Source of the DNA: Streptomyces sp. MBT65
GTDB taxonomy: Bacteria > Actinomycetota > Actinomycetes > Streptomycetales > Streptomycetaceae
Direction: 5' to 3'
NCBI RefSeq assembly: GCF_016612545.1
Contig: NZ_JAENRY010000060.1
Span: forward strand, 1-56,484
Length of the DNA stretch: 56,484 nt
This document shows positions 17,796 through 26,748 of this stretch, one piece after another (positions within the stretch are counted from its first letter, which is position 1; each line of letters opens with the position of its first letter). A program made the translations under genes and the position numbers. Under the pieces are notes generated by a model. That model was not told the origin of the DNA and made no database searches. It saw nothing but the letters and a program-made list of their open reading frames with translations.

Positions 17796-17838
17796 CGAAC
17801 GCCCCGACGGCACGAGTGGCGTGCCGCCGGGGCGTTCG
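17796..17838 (-). terminator. Terminator of the rplM-rpsI operon
   Basis: 18-bp arms (17796-17813 and 17821-17838, one mismatch) around a 7-nt loop, 22 nt past the rpsI stop, followed on the minus strand by a short T-containing stretch. It separates rpsI from glmM. Confidence 0.88.
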
Positions 17839-17860
17839 GAGTACAGACAACCGGCGCGAT

Positions 17861-18388
17861 TTAGCGCTTGCTGTACTGCGGGGCCTTGCGGGCCTTCTTG
17901 AGACCGGCCTTCTTGCGCTCGACCGCACGGTCGTCGCGACGGAGGTAACCGGCCTTCTTGAGGGCGGCGCGGTTGTTGTCCACGTCGGCCTCGTTCAGCG
18001 CGCGGGCCACGCCGAGGCGCAGGGCACCGGCCTGACCGGAGACGCCGCCACCCGAGATACGGGCGATGACGTCGTAGCGGCCGTCGAGCTCGAGCACCTT
18101 GAAGGGCTCGTTGACTTCCTGCTGGTGGACCTTGTTCGGGAAGTAGTCCTCGAGCGTACGCCCGTTGACCTTCCACTTGCCGGTGCCGGGCACGATGCGA
18201 ACGCGCGCGATGGCGTTCTTGCGACGGCCCAGGCCGGCGGCCGGCTGCGGGTCGCCGAAGCGGCCGGCGAGCGACTCCGACGTGTACTCACCCTCGACGG
18301 GGACGTCGGACTCGGTGGTGTAGCTCTCGATGTCGACGAGCTCGGTCTCGGTCTCTTCGACCGGCTGCTCAACAGTGGTCTCGGCCAC
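17861..18388 (-). CDS. rpsI: Ribosomal protein S9
   Basis: A small-subunit protein whose C-terminal tail reaches the P-site tRNA. The GTG at 18388 is used, preceded by GAGGAGAACC. 175 residues: the first ~48 (VAETTVEQPVEETETELVDI onward) are an acidic extension typical of streptomycetes. The conserved core starts at GLGRRKNAIARVRIVPGTG and ends in the invariant-type tail KKARKAPQYSKR. Lies 41 bp after rplM in the usual L13-S9 pair. Confidence 0.98.
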   Translation of the reverse strand: MAETTVEQPVEETETELVDIESYTTESDVPVEGEYTSESLAGRFGDPQPAAGLGRRKNAIARVRIVPGTGKWKVNGRTLEDYFPNKVHQQEVNEPFKVLELDGRYDVIARISGGGVSGQAGALRLGVARALNEADVDNNRAALKKAGYLRRDDRAVERKKAGLKKARKAPQYSKR

Positions 18389-18429
18389 GGTTCTCCTCAG
18401 ATCTTTTCTGTTTAGGGGTGTGGCCGGAA

Positions 18430-18873
18430 CTACTGCGCGACCTGGGTGATCTCGAACGGCACCGGCTGCTGCGCAGCGTGCGGGTGCTGGTCGCCCGAGT
18501 AGACCTTCAGCTTCGAGATCATCTGACGGCCCAGGGTGTTCTTGGGGATCATGCCCTTGATGGCCTTCTCGACGGCCTTCTCGGGGTTCTTCGCCAGCAG
18601 CTCGTCGTAACGGACGGAGCGCAGACCACCCGGGTAACCGGAGTGGCGGTACGCCAGCTTCTGGGTCTTCTTGTTGCCGGACAGGTGAACCTTGTCGGCG
18701 TTGATGATGATGACGAAGTCGCCCATGTCCATGTGCGGGGCATAGGTCGGCTTGTGCTTGCCACGGAGGAGGTTCGCCGCAGTGGTAGCCAGACGGCCGA
18801 GGACGATGTCCTGGGCGTCGATGACGTGCCACTGGCGAGTCACATCGCCGGGCTTGGGGCTGTACGTACGCAC
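18430..18873 (-). CDS. rplM: Ribosomal protein L13
   Basis: Large-subunit early assembly protein. The GTG at 18873 gives VRTYSPKPGDVTRQWHVIDA and 147 residues, the usual streptomycete length. Diagnostic stretches are GDFVIIINADKVHLSGNK, HSGYPGGLR and GMIPKNTLGR. Upstream in-frame codons exist, but the homologous start and the acidic leader support the GTG. First gene of the L13-S9 operon. Confidence 0.97.
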   Translation of the reverse strand: MRTYSPKPGDVTRQWHVIDAQDIVLGRLATTAANLLRGKHKPTYAPHMDMGDFVIIINADKVHLSGNKKTQKLAYRHSGYPGGLRSVRYDELLAKNPEKAVEKAIKGMIPKNTLGRQMISKLKVYSGDQHPHAAQQPVPFEITQVAQ

Positions 18874-19219
18874 TTCGCAGCCTTCTTCTTCAGTGGATGG
18901 GTGCTGACACATGGCATCACTGAAGCGATCGTGCAGCTGGGGACGACAATGGCCGGGGACGAAGCCCGTATGCCGCCCACTGGTAACTGCTCCAGGGAAC
19001 CTACGTAAGGGCTTCTCGCCTGAGAGCGACCAAACCGATACGCATAACAAACCGTAAGAGTACCCGCGCCTGGCCGGGCGGGTCAAAACGCGGCGGGACC
19101 GACCGGAGCGAGTGCGGAAAGCGATCGCGAAAACACTCACCGTGACATCTCAACGTCAGTTCCCACAGGCCTCGTTGACGCGCACCGGTACCCCCGTCCC
19201 CCCGTCTAGGATGCGACCC
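18874..19219. other. Divergent promoter region, rplM / one-TM protein gene
   Basis: 346 bp without a gene. It holds the rplM promoter (19057-19086, annotated separately) with a leader of about 180 nt, and presumably the promoter of the gene at 19220. No other structure stood out. Confidence 0.5.
19057..19086 (-). promoter_or_regulatory. Putative promoter of rplM-rpsI
   Basis: On the minus strand, TTGACC (19086-19081) and TACTCT (19062-19057) are separated by 18 bp, close to the HrdB-type consensus. The predicted start would leave a leader of about 180 nt before rplM. Assigned by eye only. Confidence 0.55.
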
Positions 19220-20101
19220 ATGAGCTTCGGACAGGGGGGACCCCAGTCCCAGTGGGATCCCTGGAAACCCAATTCGCAGCAGCCTTGGGGCGGGAACGTC
19301 GACGACGAGACCCCTGACTGGGCCGCGCTCGCCGACCAGGCGGAGACGCGCAACCGGCGCAAGAGACTGCTGCTCATAGTCGGCGGCGCGCTCGCGACGG
19401 TGGGCGTCGGGACAGCCGTGGCCATGGCCGTGATGTCGGCGAACGACGACACGAGCGCGTCCGGCAAGCCCACCAACCTGCCCGCGAGCGCGTCCGTGCC
19501 CGGCGACACCAGCGCCACCTCGCCGTCCTTCGCGCCGACCAGCGCGCCCCCGCCGCTGGACCCGAAGGAGTTCATCTCCAGCAAGGCCAAGGACACGGCA
19601 CCGCTCAGCCCCGCGACCCTCTTCCCGGGCACCCAGCTGACGGTCGCCTCGACGGTGTACAAGAAGGGCCCGACGGCCGACACCACGAACTGCGCCTCGG
19701 TCGCCTCCGGCACCCTCCCCAAGATCCTCACCGCGGACGGCTGCACCCGCCTCATGCGGGTCACGTACGTCAAGGGCGACATCGCGGTCACGGTCGGTGT
19801 GGCCCTCTTCGACACCGAGGCCCAGGCGACCAAGGCCAAGGGCCAGGCGGACACCAAGAGCGCGATCAAGTCGCTGTCCGGCAAGGGCGTCAAGGCCTTC
19901 TGCGACGGCGCGATCTGCCGTACGACGACCAACGCGTACGGCCGCTACGCCTACTTCACGGTCGCCGGCTTCAGCAGCGGCAAGGACGTGACGACGAAGG
20001 ACACCGCGGTCTTCTCGATCGGCGACGACCTCGCCAAGTTCGCCTTCGACCAGATCCACGCCCGCGGCGAGGCCCAGGCTTCGGCAGCGGCCCAGAACTA
20101 G
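19220..20101 (+). CDS. One-TM membrane-anchored protein of unknown function
   Basis: 293 residues from the ATG at 19220 (MSFGQGGPQSQWDPWKPN). The N-terminus is a short Gly/Gln/Pro/Trp cytoplasmic stretch, then ETRNRRKRLLLIVGGALATVGVGTAVAMAVM forms a single membrane helix (about residues 50-76). A low-complexity Ser/Thr/Ala/Pro linker follows, then an exported domain of about 160 residues with four Cys (TTNCASVASGT, ADGCTRLMRVTYV, KAFCDGAICRTT), probably disulphide-bonded. I recognise it as a conserved streptomycete hypothetical located next to rplM but can assign no function. Confidence 0.8.
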   Translation: MSFGQGGPQSQWDPWKPNSQQPWGGNVDDETPDWAALADQAETRNRRKRLLLIVGGALATVGVGTAVAMAVMSANDDTSASGKPTNLPASASVPGDTSATSPSFAPTSAPPPLDPKEFISSKAKDTAPLSPATLFPGTQLTVASTVYKKGPTADTTNCASVASGTLPKILTADGCTRLMRVTYVKGDIAVTVGVALFDTEAQATKAKGQADTKSAIKSLSGKGVKAFCDGAICRTTTNAYGRYAYFTVAGFSSGKDVTTKDTAVFSIGDDLAKFAFDQIHARGEAQASAAAQN

Positions 20102-20355
20102 GCCCTGTCGGGGGCGGTGGGGCCTGGCACGCCCTCCCCCGCCGCCTCAAAAGCGTGGGAGCCCCGCCCCCTAGCGGCGTTGCCGTCGGTCGCCCCTGCC
20201 GCTGCCCGCACCAGACCCCGCTCACCGACCCCGACAGGGCGCCGCCGCTCTCCCGCGGCCCGATCCGCCGGACCGGCCCTGGGCCCCCTGTCTGCGGAAA
20301 CCCCCATGTGAGACCCTCCCCCGACGATCACCATCGGGCCCAGGGGGGACCTGTC

Positions 20356-22440
20356 ATGACCTCGCACCACACCACGCCGTCCACAGCCGCATCCGCCTCC
20401 ACACCCGCCGCCACCTCCAGACGCCGCATGCTCGCCACCGCCGCGGGCCTCGGTGGTGCCGCCCTCGCCACCACCGTCGCTACGGCCGGTGAGGCGGCCG
20501 CCGCGGACACCGGCGCCGGCTGGCTGAACGTCAAGGACGTGGCCTACGGCGCGCTCGGCGACAACTCCGCCGACGACCGCCCCGCGATCCAGAAGGCGAT
20601 CGACGCGGCGGGCCAGGGCGGCACCGTGTACGTCCCGCCGGGCCGGTACAAGCTCGGCGCGCCCCTGCGGCTCTCCCTGGGCGTGACACTGCGCGGCGAC
20701 TGGAACCCGCACTTCCCGGACCGCACGTTCATGGTCGGCTCCTTCCTCCGGCCGATGTACCCGAACACCGACCTCGGCACCGGCTTCGACGGCGACGCGC
20801 TGATCGTCGTCGACCCGGCCCCGGACGCCTCCTCGACGACCGACGCGTACCACAAGTCCGCCTACCAGGGCGGCCCCCGGCTGTACGGCCTGGCCCTGCG
20901 CGGCTGCCAGGACGACCAGAGCCTCACCGTCCTGAACAAGACGGGCACCGCCATCACCGGCGTCCGCGTCGGCCCCGGCGTCCGGGACCTCGGCATGGAC
21001 AAGGTGACGATCTGGCGGTTCACCGGCGACGGCCTCAACGCCCAGAACTCGTCCGCCTTCCAGCTCAACCAGGTGCACTGCGTCGCCAACGAGGGACACG
21101 GCTTCACCTGGGGCGACTCCGCGGGCACCGGCGGCGGCCTGGTCGACGCCGACCTCTTCCAGTGCTACTCCCAGGGCAACAAGGGCCACGGCTACGACAT
21201 CCTCAACCCCAACGCCGTGACGATGGTCGACTGCCGCTCCGAGTGGAACACCCAGCACGGCTACCACATCACCGGCATCAACTACTCGATGGTGATGGTC
21301 GGTTGCAACACCGACCGCAACGGCCAGGACGGCTTCCACCTCTCCACCTCGGCGGGCGGCCGCTTCCTCCAACTCCTCGGCTGCCTCGCCAAACGCGACG
21401 GCAAGACGACCACCGGCGCCTCCGGCTTCACCATCACCGGCACCTCCGCCGAGGGCGTGGTCCTCACCGGCTGCTCCACCACCGTCGGCCGCGACGACGA
21501 CAACGCCGGCACGTACTCCCCCGCCTACGGCATCACGACCTCCGCCCTGAACTCCGCGAGCTGCGTCTCGGTCGTAGGCGGCGAATACGTCGGCACGACC
21601 GCCCCCTTCAACGACGCCGGCGCGGTCCTCGTCCGGCACAGCGGTGTCACCGCCGGCACCCAGTCCGACACCGCCCTGACCTGGGACAAATCCGACGTCC
21701 ACATGGTGTCCGGGGCCGCCGGAACCGTCCGGGACGTGCAGTTCTGGAGCCGCGGCAAGAGCCGCCGCTGGACCCTGCGCACCACCGACACCGCCGAGTC
21801 CGGCACGGGCGACGGCTCCGACTTCGCCCTGCTCCGCCACGGCGACGACGGCACCGCCCTCAGCACCCCGGTCACCGTCACCCGCAGCACCGGCCGGGTG
21901 TCGTTCACCACCCCGGGCGTGGTCGTCAACGCCGACTCCAGCCCCGGCGTGAACCTTCTCCAGTCCCGAGCCGCCGGCCAGGGCTACGCCGTCACCGGCG
22001 CCGACACGTCCTCCCGCGCCTTCCAGTCCCAGGTCACCGGCGACGCCATCAACCGCTTCGCCATCGAGATCAACGGCACCCAGAGCTTCGGCCCGGGCGG
22101 CGGCACTGGCCGCGACACCAGCTGGGGACGCCTCGGCACGGCCCAGATAGGCAGCTCCGACTCGGACCTCGTGGCGGGCCTCGCGGGCAAGGGCCTCCGG
22201 GTCAAGGAGGGCACCAACGCCAAGATGGGCACCCTCACCCTGAACGGCGCCACGGCGGTCACGGTCCCCACCACCGCGGTCACCGCCACCAGCCGCATCT
22301 TCCTGACGATCCAGGCCCCGGGCGGCAGCCCCGCAGGCATCGCCTACGTCTCCACCCGCACGGCCGGAACATCCTTCAGCGTCAAGGGAGTTGCGGGCGA
22401 CACCTCAACGGTGGCGTGGCTGATCGTAGAACCGGCGTAG
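20356..22440 (+). CDS. Tat-exported right-handed beta-helix protein (pectate-lyase superfamily)
   Basis: 694 residues from the ATG at 20356, preceded by CAGGGGGGACC. The twin-arginine signal is at about residues 22-50 (SRRRMLATAAGLGGAALA, cleavage near AEAAAAD-like sequence). Immediately after comes LNVKDVAYGALGDNSADDRPAIQKAIDAAGQGGTVYVPPGRYKL, the start motif of the Pectate_lyase_3/GH28-like beta-helix. Residues about 230-420 contain repeated short Asn/Gly turns typical of helix coils (NKGHGYDI, NTQHGYHI, NGQDGFHL). The C-terminal ~200 residues are beta-rich and resemble a surface or tail-fibre-like attachment domain. Substrate unknown; carbohydrate binding or cleavage outside the cell is likely. 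Confidence 0.82.
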   Translation: MTSHHTTPSTAASASTPAATSRRRMLATAAGLGGAALATTVATAGEAAAADTGAGWLNVKDVAYGALGDNSADDRPAIQKAIDAAGQGGTVYVPPGRYKLGAPLRLSLGVTLRGDWNPHFPDRTFMVGSFLRPMYPNTDLGTGFDGDALIVVDPAPDASSTTDAYHKSAYQGGPRLYGLALRGCQDDQSLTVLNKTGTAITGVRVGPGVRDLGMDKVTIWRFTGDGLNAQNSSAFQLNQVHCVANEGHGFTWGDSAGTGGGLVDADLFQCYSQGNKGHGYDILNPNAVTMVDCRSEWNTQHGYHITGINYSMVMVGCNTDRNGQDGFHLSTSAGGRFLQLLGCLAKRDGKTTTGASGFTITGTSAEGVVLTGCSTTVGRDDDNAGTYSPAYGITTSALNSASCVSVVGGEYVGTTAPFNDAGAVLVRHSGVTAGTQSDTALTWDKSDVHMVSGAAGTVRDVQFWSRGKSRRWTLRTTDTAESGTGDGSDFALLRHGDDGTALSTPVTVTRSTGRVSFTTPGVVVNADSSPGVNLLQSRAAGQGYAVTGADTSSRAFQSQVTGDAINRFAIEINGTQSFGPGGGTGRDTSWGRLGTAQIGSSDSDLVAGLAGKGLRVKEGTNAKMGTLTLNGATAVTVPTTAVTATSRIFLTIQAPGGSPAGIAYVSTRTAGTSFSVKGVAGDTSTVAWLIVEPA

Positions 22441-22460
22441 CACCACCGCTCCCCAACTCC

Positions 22461-23306
22461 TCAGTGCACAGCGCCTCTTACCCGGCGGGCCTGCGTCTGC
22501 CGCTCCGCGAGCAACGCGTCCGCCGGGTAGGCGACCTCCTCCAAGGTCAGCCCGTGCGGCCGTACGACATGAACGGCGCTGTCCCGCACCCCCGCGTCCA
22601 GCACCTTCCGCGGCCACTCGGCGCCCCGGTGCCCGTCGCCGACGAAGAGCAACGCCCCGACCATGGAACGCACTTGGTTGTGGCAGAAGGCATCGGCCCG
22701 CACCTCGATCTCGACGACACCGTCCGCCCGCCGCGTCACCCCGAAGTCGAGAATCTCCCGAACGGTCGACGCGCCCTCGCGCTTCTTCGCATAGGCGGCG
22801 AAGTCATGCTCCCCCACAAGGGACTTGGCAGCGGCGTCCATCACGTCGACGTCCAACTCCCAGTCGTGCCAGAGGACATGGTTCCGCAGCAACGGGTCCA
22901 CTCCCCCGGGGCGATCCCCGACCCGGTACACGTACCGCCGCCACAAGGCCGCGAACCGCGCGTTGAACCCCTCGGGCGCCTCCGCCACCCCCCACACCCG
23001 CACATCCTTCGGCAACCGCCCCGCAAGCCGCTTCAGCAGCTTCTCGCGGTGCTCGACCCACAACTCCCCCGGCAGATCGACATGAGCCACCTGCCCCCGC
23101 GCGTGCACCCCCGCATCGGTCCGCCCGGCAACGGTCAGGTCGTATGTCACGTCCCCCGCCCGCGTCACGGTCCGCAACGCGTCCTCGACCTCCCCCTGCA
23201 CGGTCCGCCGCCCCCCGGCCTGCTTGGCCCACCCGGAGAAGGAGGTCCCGTCGTAGGAGAGGTCGAGTCGTACGCGTACAAACCCGGCCGCTACGTCGTC
23301 ACTCAC
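22461..23306 (-). CDS. truA: tRNA pseudouridine(38-40) synthase
   Basis: Modifies uridines in the anticodon stem-loop. The GTG at 23306 follows AAAGGATCTC. 281 residues. The catalytic Asp is in VAGRTDAGVHARGQVAH; LDLSYDGTSFSGWAKQ at the start and AFCHNQVRSMVGALLFVGDG near the end are TruA signatures. It lies downstream of rplQ on the same strand, the common alpha-operon arrangement, but a terminator stands between them. It converges on the beta-helix gene with only 20 bp between the stops. Confidence 0.97.
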   Translation of the reverse strand: MSDDVAAGFVRVRLDLSYDGTSFSGWAKQAGGRRTVQGEVEDALRTVTRAGDVTYDLTVAGRTDAGVHARGQVAHVDLPGELWVEHREKLLKRLAGRLPKDVRVWGVAEAPEGFNARFAALWRRYVYRVGDRPGGVDPLLRNHVLWHDWELDVDVMDAAAKSLVGEHDFAAYAKKREGASTVREILDFGVTRRADGVVEIEVRADAFCHNQVRSMVGALLFVGDGHRGAEWPRKVLDAGVRDSAVHVVRPHGLTLEEVAYPADALLAERQTQARRVRGAVH

Positions 23307-23321
23307 ACCGAGATCCTTTCA

Positions 23322-23362
23322 GGTAAACAAAAGCGGGCCCGTCCCTCGAAAGGAACGGACCC
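23322..23362 (-). terminator. Intrinsic terminator after rplQ
   Basis: 12-bp arms with G-U pairs (23335-23346, 23351-23362) around the tetraloop TTCG, followed on the minus strand by GCTTTTGTTTACC. It lies 35 nt past the rplQ stop and just before truA, so truA probably depends on readthrough or on its own promoter. Confidence 0.85.
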
Positions 23363-23397
23363 GGCCAGCCACAACGGGCCAGCAGCCAAAAACGCCG

Positions 23398-23892
23398 TTA
23401 CGCGTCCTTGGCCTCCTCGTCGGCCTCAACCGGCTTCGCGTCCTCGACGACCTCAACCGGAGCCGCAGCCTCGGCATCCTTCGCGGCACGCTTGGTGGCG
23501 GCCTCGGCCTCACCCGTCGCAGCCTGTGCAACAGTCAGCGCCTCGACCAGCTCGATGACGGCCATGGGCGCGTTGTCCCCACGACGGTTACCGATCTTGG
23601 TGATACGGGTGTAGCCACCGGGACGGTTCTCGTACCGCGGGCCGATCTCGGTGAAGAGCGTGTGGACGACGCTCTTGTCCGTGATCACCTGGAGCACCTG
23701 ACGGCGGTTGTGAAGGTCACCCTTCTTCGCCTTGGTGACCAGCCGCTCGGCGTACGGCCGCAGCTTGCGGGCCTTCGCCTCGGTGGTGGTGATACGGCCG
23801 TGCTCGAAGAGCGACTTCGCGAGGTTCGCGATGAGCAGCTTCTCGTGCGCGGCACTGCCGCCCAGACGGGCACCCTTGGTGGGCTTCGGCAT
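23398..23892 (-). CDS. rplQ: Ribosomal protein L17
   Basis: 164 residues. The conserved core is MPKPTKGARLGGSAAHEKLL, then LFEHGRITTTEAKARKLRPYAERLVTKAK and RRGDNAPMAVIEL. The last ~40 residues are an Ala/Glu/Lys low-complexity tail (KRAAKDAEAAAPVEVVEDAK...), a usual actinobacterial extension. It lies 83 bp downstream of rpoA in the alpha operon. Confidence 0.97.
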   Translation of the reverse strand: MPKPTKGARLGGSAAHEKLLIANLAKSLFEHGRITTTEAKARKLRPYAERLVTKAKKGDLHNRRQVLQVITDKSVVHTLFTEIGPRYENRPGGYTRITKIGNRRGDNAPMAVIELVEALTVAQAATGEAEAATKRAAKDAEAAAPVEVVEDAKPVEADEEAKDA

Positions 23893-23975
23893 TTCTTTCT
23901 CCTTGGTATCTGCCCCGGCCGTATCAGGTACCGGGGTCAGGACCCGGCGAGCGGACGCTCACCGGCAACAACCGA

Positions 23976-24998
23976 TCAGTACTGCTCGGTCTCCACAAAG
24001 CCCGCGTCCACGTCGTCGTCGGCGCCGAAGGCGTCGGCAGCGGCCGTCGGGTCGAATCCGGGCGGGCTGTCCTTCAGGGCCAGGCCCATGCCGGCCAGCT
24101 TCGCCTTGACCTCGTCGATGGACTTCGCACCGAAGTTACGGATGTCCAGGAGGTCGGCCTCGGAACGCGCCACGAGCTCCCCCACGGAGTGGATGCCCTC
24201 GCGCTTGAGGCAGTTGTACGACCGAACGGTGAGCTCGAGCTCCTCGATCGGCAGGGCGAGATCAGCGGCAAGGGCGGCGTCCGTCGGGGACGGGCCCATG
24301 TCGATGCCCTCGGCGTCGATGTTGAGCTCACGCGCCAGACCGAACAGCTCCACCAGGGTCTTACCGGCGGACGCCATGGCGTCACGGGGACGCATGGCCT
24401 GCTTGGTCTCGACGTCGACGATCAGCTTGTCGAAGTCGGTGCGCTGCTCGACACGGGTCGCCTCGACCTTGTACGTGACCTTCAGCACGGGGCTGTAGAT
24501 GGAGTCGACCGGGATACGGCCGATCTCCTGGCCCACCTGCTTGTTCTGCACGGCGGAGACGTAGCCGCGACCGCGCTCGACGGTCAGCTCCATCTCCAGC
24601 TTGCCCTTGCCGTTGAGCGTGGCGAGGACGAGGTCGGGGTTGTGCACCTCGACACCGGCCGGGGGCGCGATGTCGGCGGCGGTGACCAGACCCGGACCCT
24701 GCTTGCGCAGGTACATCACGACGGGCTCGTCGTGCTCCGAGGAGACGACCAGCTGCTTGATGTTGAGGATCAGGTCGGTGACGTCCTCCTTGACGCCCGG
24801 CACGGTGGTGAACTCGTGCAGAACGCCGTCGATCCGGATGCTGGTGACAGCGGCACCGGGGATCGAGGAGAGGAGCGTACGGCGAAGGGAGTTGCCGAGG
24901 GTGTAGCCGAAGCCCGGCTCCAGCGGCTCGATCACGAACCGGGAGCGGAATTCGTCGACGACCTCTTCGGTCAACGAGGGGCGCTGAGCGATCAGCAT
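23976..24998 (-). CDS. rpoA: RNA polymerase alpha subunit
   Basis: 340 residues, full length. The N-terminal assembly domain starts MLIAQRPSLTEEVVDEFRSR with FVIEPLEPGFGYTLGNSLRRTLLSS. The C-terminal domain, which contacts UP elements and activators, contains LELTVRSYNCLKREGIHSVGEL and LLDIRNFGAKSIDEVKAKL. The tail (DAFGADDDVDAGFVETEQY) is acidic. Between rpsK and rplQ in the standard order. Confidence 0.99.
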   Translation of the reverse strand: MLIAQRPSLTEEVVDEFRSRFVIEPLEPGFGYTLGNSLRRTLLSSIPGAAVTSIRIDGVLHEFTTVPGVKEDVTDLILNIKQLVVSSEHDEPVVMYLRKQGPGLVTAADIAPPAGVEVHNPDLVLATLNGKGKLEMELTVERGRGYVSAVQNKQVGQEIGRIPVDSIYSPVLKVTYKVEATRVEQRTDFDKLIVDVETKQAMRPRDAMASAGKTLVELFGLARELNIDAEGIDMGPSPTDAALAADLALPIEELELTVRSYNCLKREGIHSVGELVARSEADLLDIRNFGAKSIDEVKAKLAGMGLALKDSPPGFDPTAAADAFGADDDVDAGFVETEQY

Positions 24999-25124
24999 GC
25001 TGCGATTCCTTCAGTCATGGACACCCACTATTTGATGTCCTTGAGTAGTACAAGGGTACGGGCGGTACGCCACCGAAGTGCCATACCGCCCGAAACCCAA
25101 GACAACCGTGCGTCCGACGAAAAG

Positions 25125-25529
25125 TCAGACGCGGCGGCGCTTCGGCGGACGGCAGCCGTTGTGCGGGGTGGGGGTGACGTCCTGGATGGAGCCGACCTCA
25201 AGACCGGTGGCCTGGAGGGAGCGGATCGCGGTCTCGCGACCGGAGCCCGGACCCTTCACGAAGACGTCGACCTTGCGCATGCCGTGCTCCTGCGCGCGAC
25301 GGGCGGCCGACTCGGCGGCCATCTGCGCGGCGAAGGGGGTGGACTTGCGCGAACCCTTGAAGCCGACGTGGCCGGCGGAGGCCCAGGAGATCACGTTGCC
25401 CGAGGGGTCGGTGATCGAGACGATCGTGTTGTTGAACGTGCTCTTGATGTGCGCGTGGCCGTGAGCGACGTTCTTCTTTTCCTTGCGGCGCACCTTCTTG
25501 GCAGCGCCCTGACGACCCTTGGGGGGCAT
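25125..25529 (-). CDS. rpsK: Ribosomal protein S11
   Basis: 134 residues. KNVAHGHAHIKSTFNNTIVSITD near the start and the C-terminal THNGCRPPKRRRV are invariant-type S11 features; S11 lines the platform near the E site. It sits 69 bp after rpsM and 126 bp before rpoA, the usual order. Confidence 0.99.
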   Translation of the reverse strand: MPPKGRQGAAKKVRRKEKKNVAHGHAHIKSTFNNTIVSITDPSGNVISWASAGHVGFKGSRKSTPFAAQMAAESAARRAQEHGMRKVDVFVKGPGSGRETAIRSLQATGLEVGSIQDVTPTPHNGCRPPKRRRV

Positions 25530-25598
25530 CTATTACTCCTACGGGGAGGTGGTCGGTCCTACAGCGAAGACCGCTGGTGAAGCGTTGTCCGCTGCGGA

Positions 25599-25979
25599 CT
25601 ACTTCTTGCCCGGCTTCTTCTTGCCGGCGATGGCGCGACGCGGACCCTTGCGGGTACGAGCGTTCGTGCTGGTGCGCTGACCGCGTACGGGCAGACCACG
25701 ACGGTGACGGAGACCCTGGTAGCAGCCGATCTCCACCTTGCGGCGGATGTCGGCCTGGATCTCGCGACGGAGGTCACCCTCGGTCTTGATGTTGGCGTCG
25801 ACGTACTCACGAATCGCGACGAGCTGCTCTTCCGAGAGGTCGCGAACGCGGGTGTTGGGGTCGATGCCGGTCTCGGCCAGCGTCAGCTGGGAAAGGGTCC
25901 GACCAATGCCGAACACGTAGGTGAGGGCGACCTCCACGCGCTTTTCGCGCGGGATGTCGACACCGGAAACGCGTGCCAT
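25599..25979 (-). CDS. rpsM: Ribosomal protein S13
   Basis: 126 residues beginning MARVSGVDIPREKRVEVALTYVFGIG. RHRRGLPVRGQRTSTNARTRKGPRR is the conserved basic region that contacts the P-site tRNA and the L5 bridge. The C-terminal GKKKPGKK tail is typical. Precedes rpsK. Confidence 0.99.
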   Translation of the reverse strand: MARVSGVDIPREKRVEVALTYVFGIGRTLSQLTLAETGIDPNTRVRDLSEEQLVAIREYVDANIKTEGDLRREIQADIRRKVEIGCYQGLRHRRGLPVRGQRTSTNARTRKGPRRAIAGKKKPGKK

Positions 25980-26186
25980 TCAATGGCTCCAGTTGATCTT
26001 CGGAGGTCTTCCGCAGAACCGGATCCCAGCCGCCGGCCTCTTCCTTCGAAGATTTGGTACGGCGTGGGTCCCCAGCCTCCGAGCCGGGGGTGTCGGACGC
26101 CTACTACGCCCGGGTCCTGCGTATGAACATGTATTGCTCGCGTCGCGCGAATCCCTGCGATGTCGATGCAGAGGGAAGGTCCTGCG

Positions 26187-26300
26187 TCAGCCCTGGCGCT
26201 GCTTGTGGCGCGGGTTCTCGCAAATGACCATGACCCGGCCGTGACGGCGGATCACCCTGCACTTGTCGCAGATCTTCTTGACGCTCGGCTTGACCTTCAT
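26187..26300 (-). CDS. rpmJ: Ribosomal protein L36, zinc-binding form
   Basis: 37 residues, read directly from the sequence: MKVKPSVKKICDKCRVIRRH, then GRVMVICENPRHKQRQG, stop TGA at 26189-26187. The zinc ligands C11, C14, C27 and H32 are all present (C+ form). It lies 59 bp after infA; the 207 bp between it and rpsM hold no gene. The C+ form is released or replaced in zinc starvation in related organisms, but no Zur site was seen here. Confidence 0.97.
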   Translation of the reverse strand: MKVKPSVKKICDKCRVIRRHGRVMVICENPRHKQRQG

Positions 26301-26359
26301 TGGTGAGGTTCTCCGGGTCAGTTGCCTGCGGCGCCGCTTGCGCGGAACCTGGGCAAGAT

Positions 26360-26581
26360 CTACTTGTAGCGGTAGACGATCCGGCCACGCGTCAGGTCGT
26401 ACGGAGACAGCTCCACCACGACCCGGTCGTCAGGGAGGATGCGGATGTAGTGCATACGCATCTTGCCGCTGATGTGTGCCAGGACCTGGTGGCCGTTCTG
26501 GAGCTCCACCTTGAACATGGCGTTCGGGAGAGACTCGACGACAGTGCCTTCGATCTCGATGGCACCTTGCTTCTTGGCCAC
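26360..26581 (-). CDS. infA: Translation initiation factor IF-1
   Basis: 73 residues from the GTG at 26581: (M)AKKQGAIEIEGTVVESLPNA, then HISGKMRMHYIRILPGDRV-like (here ILPDDRV) and VELSPYDLTRGRIVYRYK. A single S1/OB-fold protein that occupies the A site during initiation. The GTG is chosen over an upstream ATG at 26659 because the family starts here. Confidence 0.98.
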   Translation of the reverse strand: MAKKQGAIEIEGTVVESLPNAMFKVELQNGHQVLAHISGKMRMHYIRILPDDRVVVELSPYDLTRGRIVYRYK

Positions 26582-26656
26582 GCTTCGCCCTTCGAATCGA
26601 CTACCTTGATCGACTCGGTGCGTTCCCCTTGCGGGGTGCATGCGGACATGCGGGTG

Positions 26657-26680
26657 CACGAGAGCCGACGAGTCAGTCTA
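26657..26680 (-). promoter_or_regulatory. Possible promoter upstream of infA
   Basis: A minus-strand TAGACT (26680-26675) matches a streptomycete -10 hexamer about 95 nt before the infA start; the -35 region 17-18 bp further upstream is weak. It would allow infA-rpmJ-rpsM-rpsK-rpoA-rplQ to be transcribed apart from map. Low certainty. Confidence 0.3.
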
Positions 26681-26748
26681 CGTCAGGGCCCTCGGAAAGA
26701 CGAATCGAGGAAGGATGCCCGAAGATATAGATCATTAAGCACAAACGG

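Noticed and set aside
20098..21840. Long minus-strand frame opposite the beta-helix gene
   Set aside because: Antisense shadow; the plus-strand frame has a Tat signal, ribosome-binding site and family motif.
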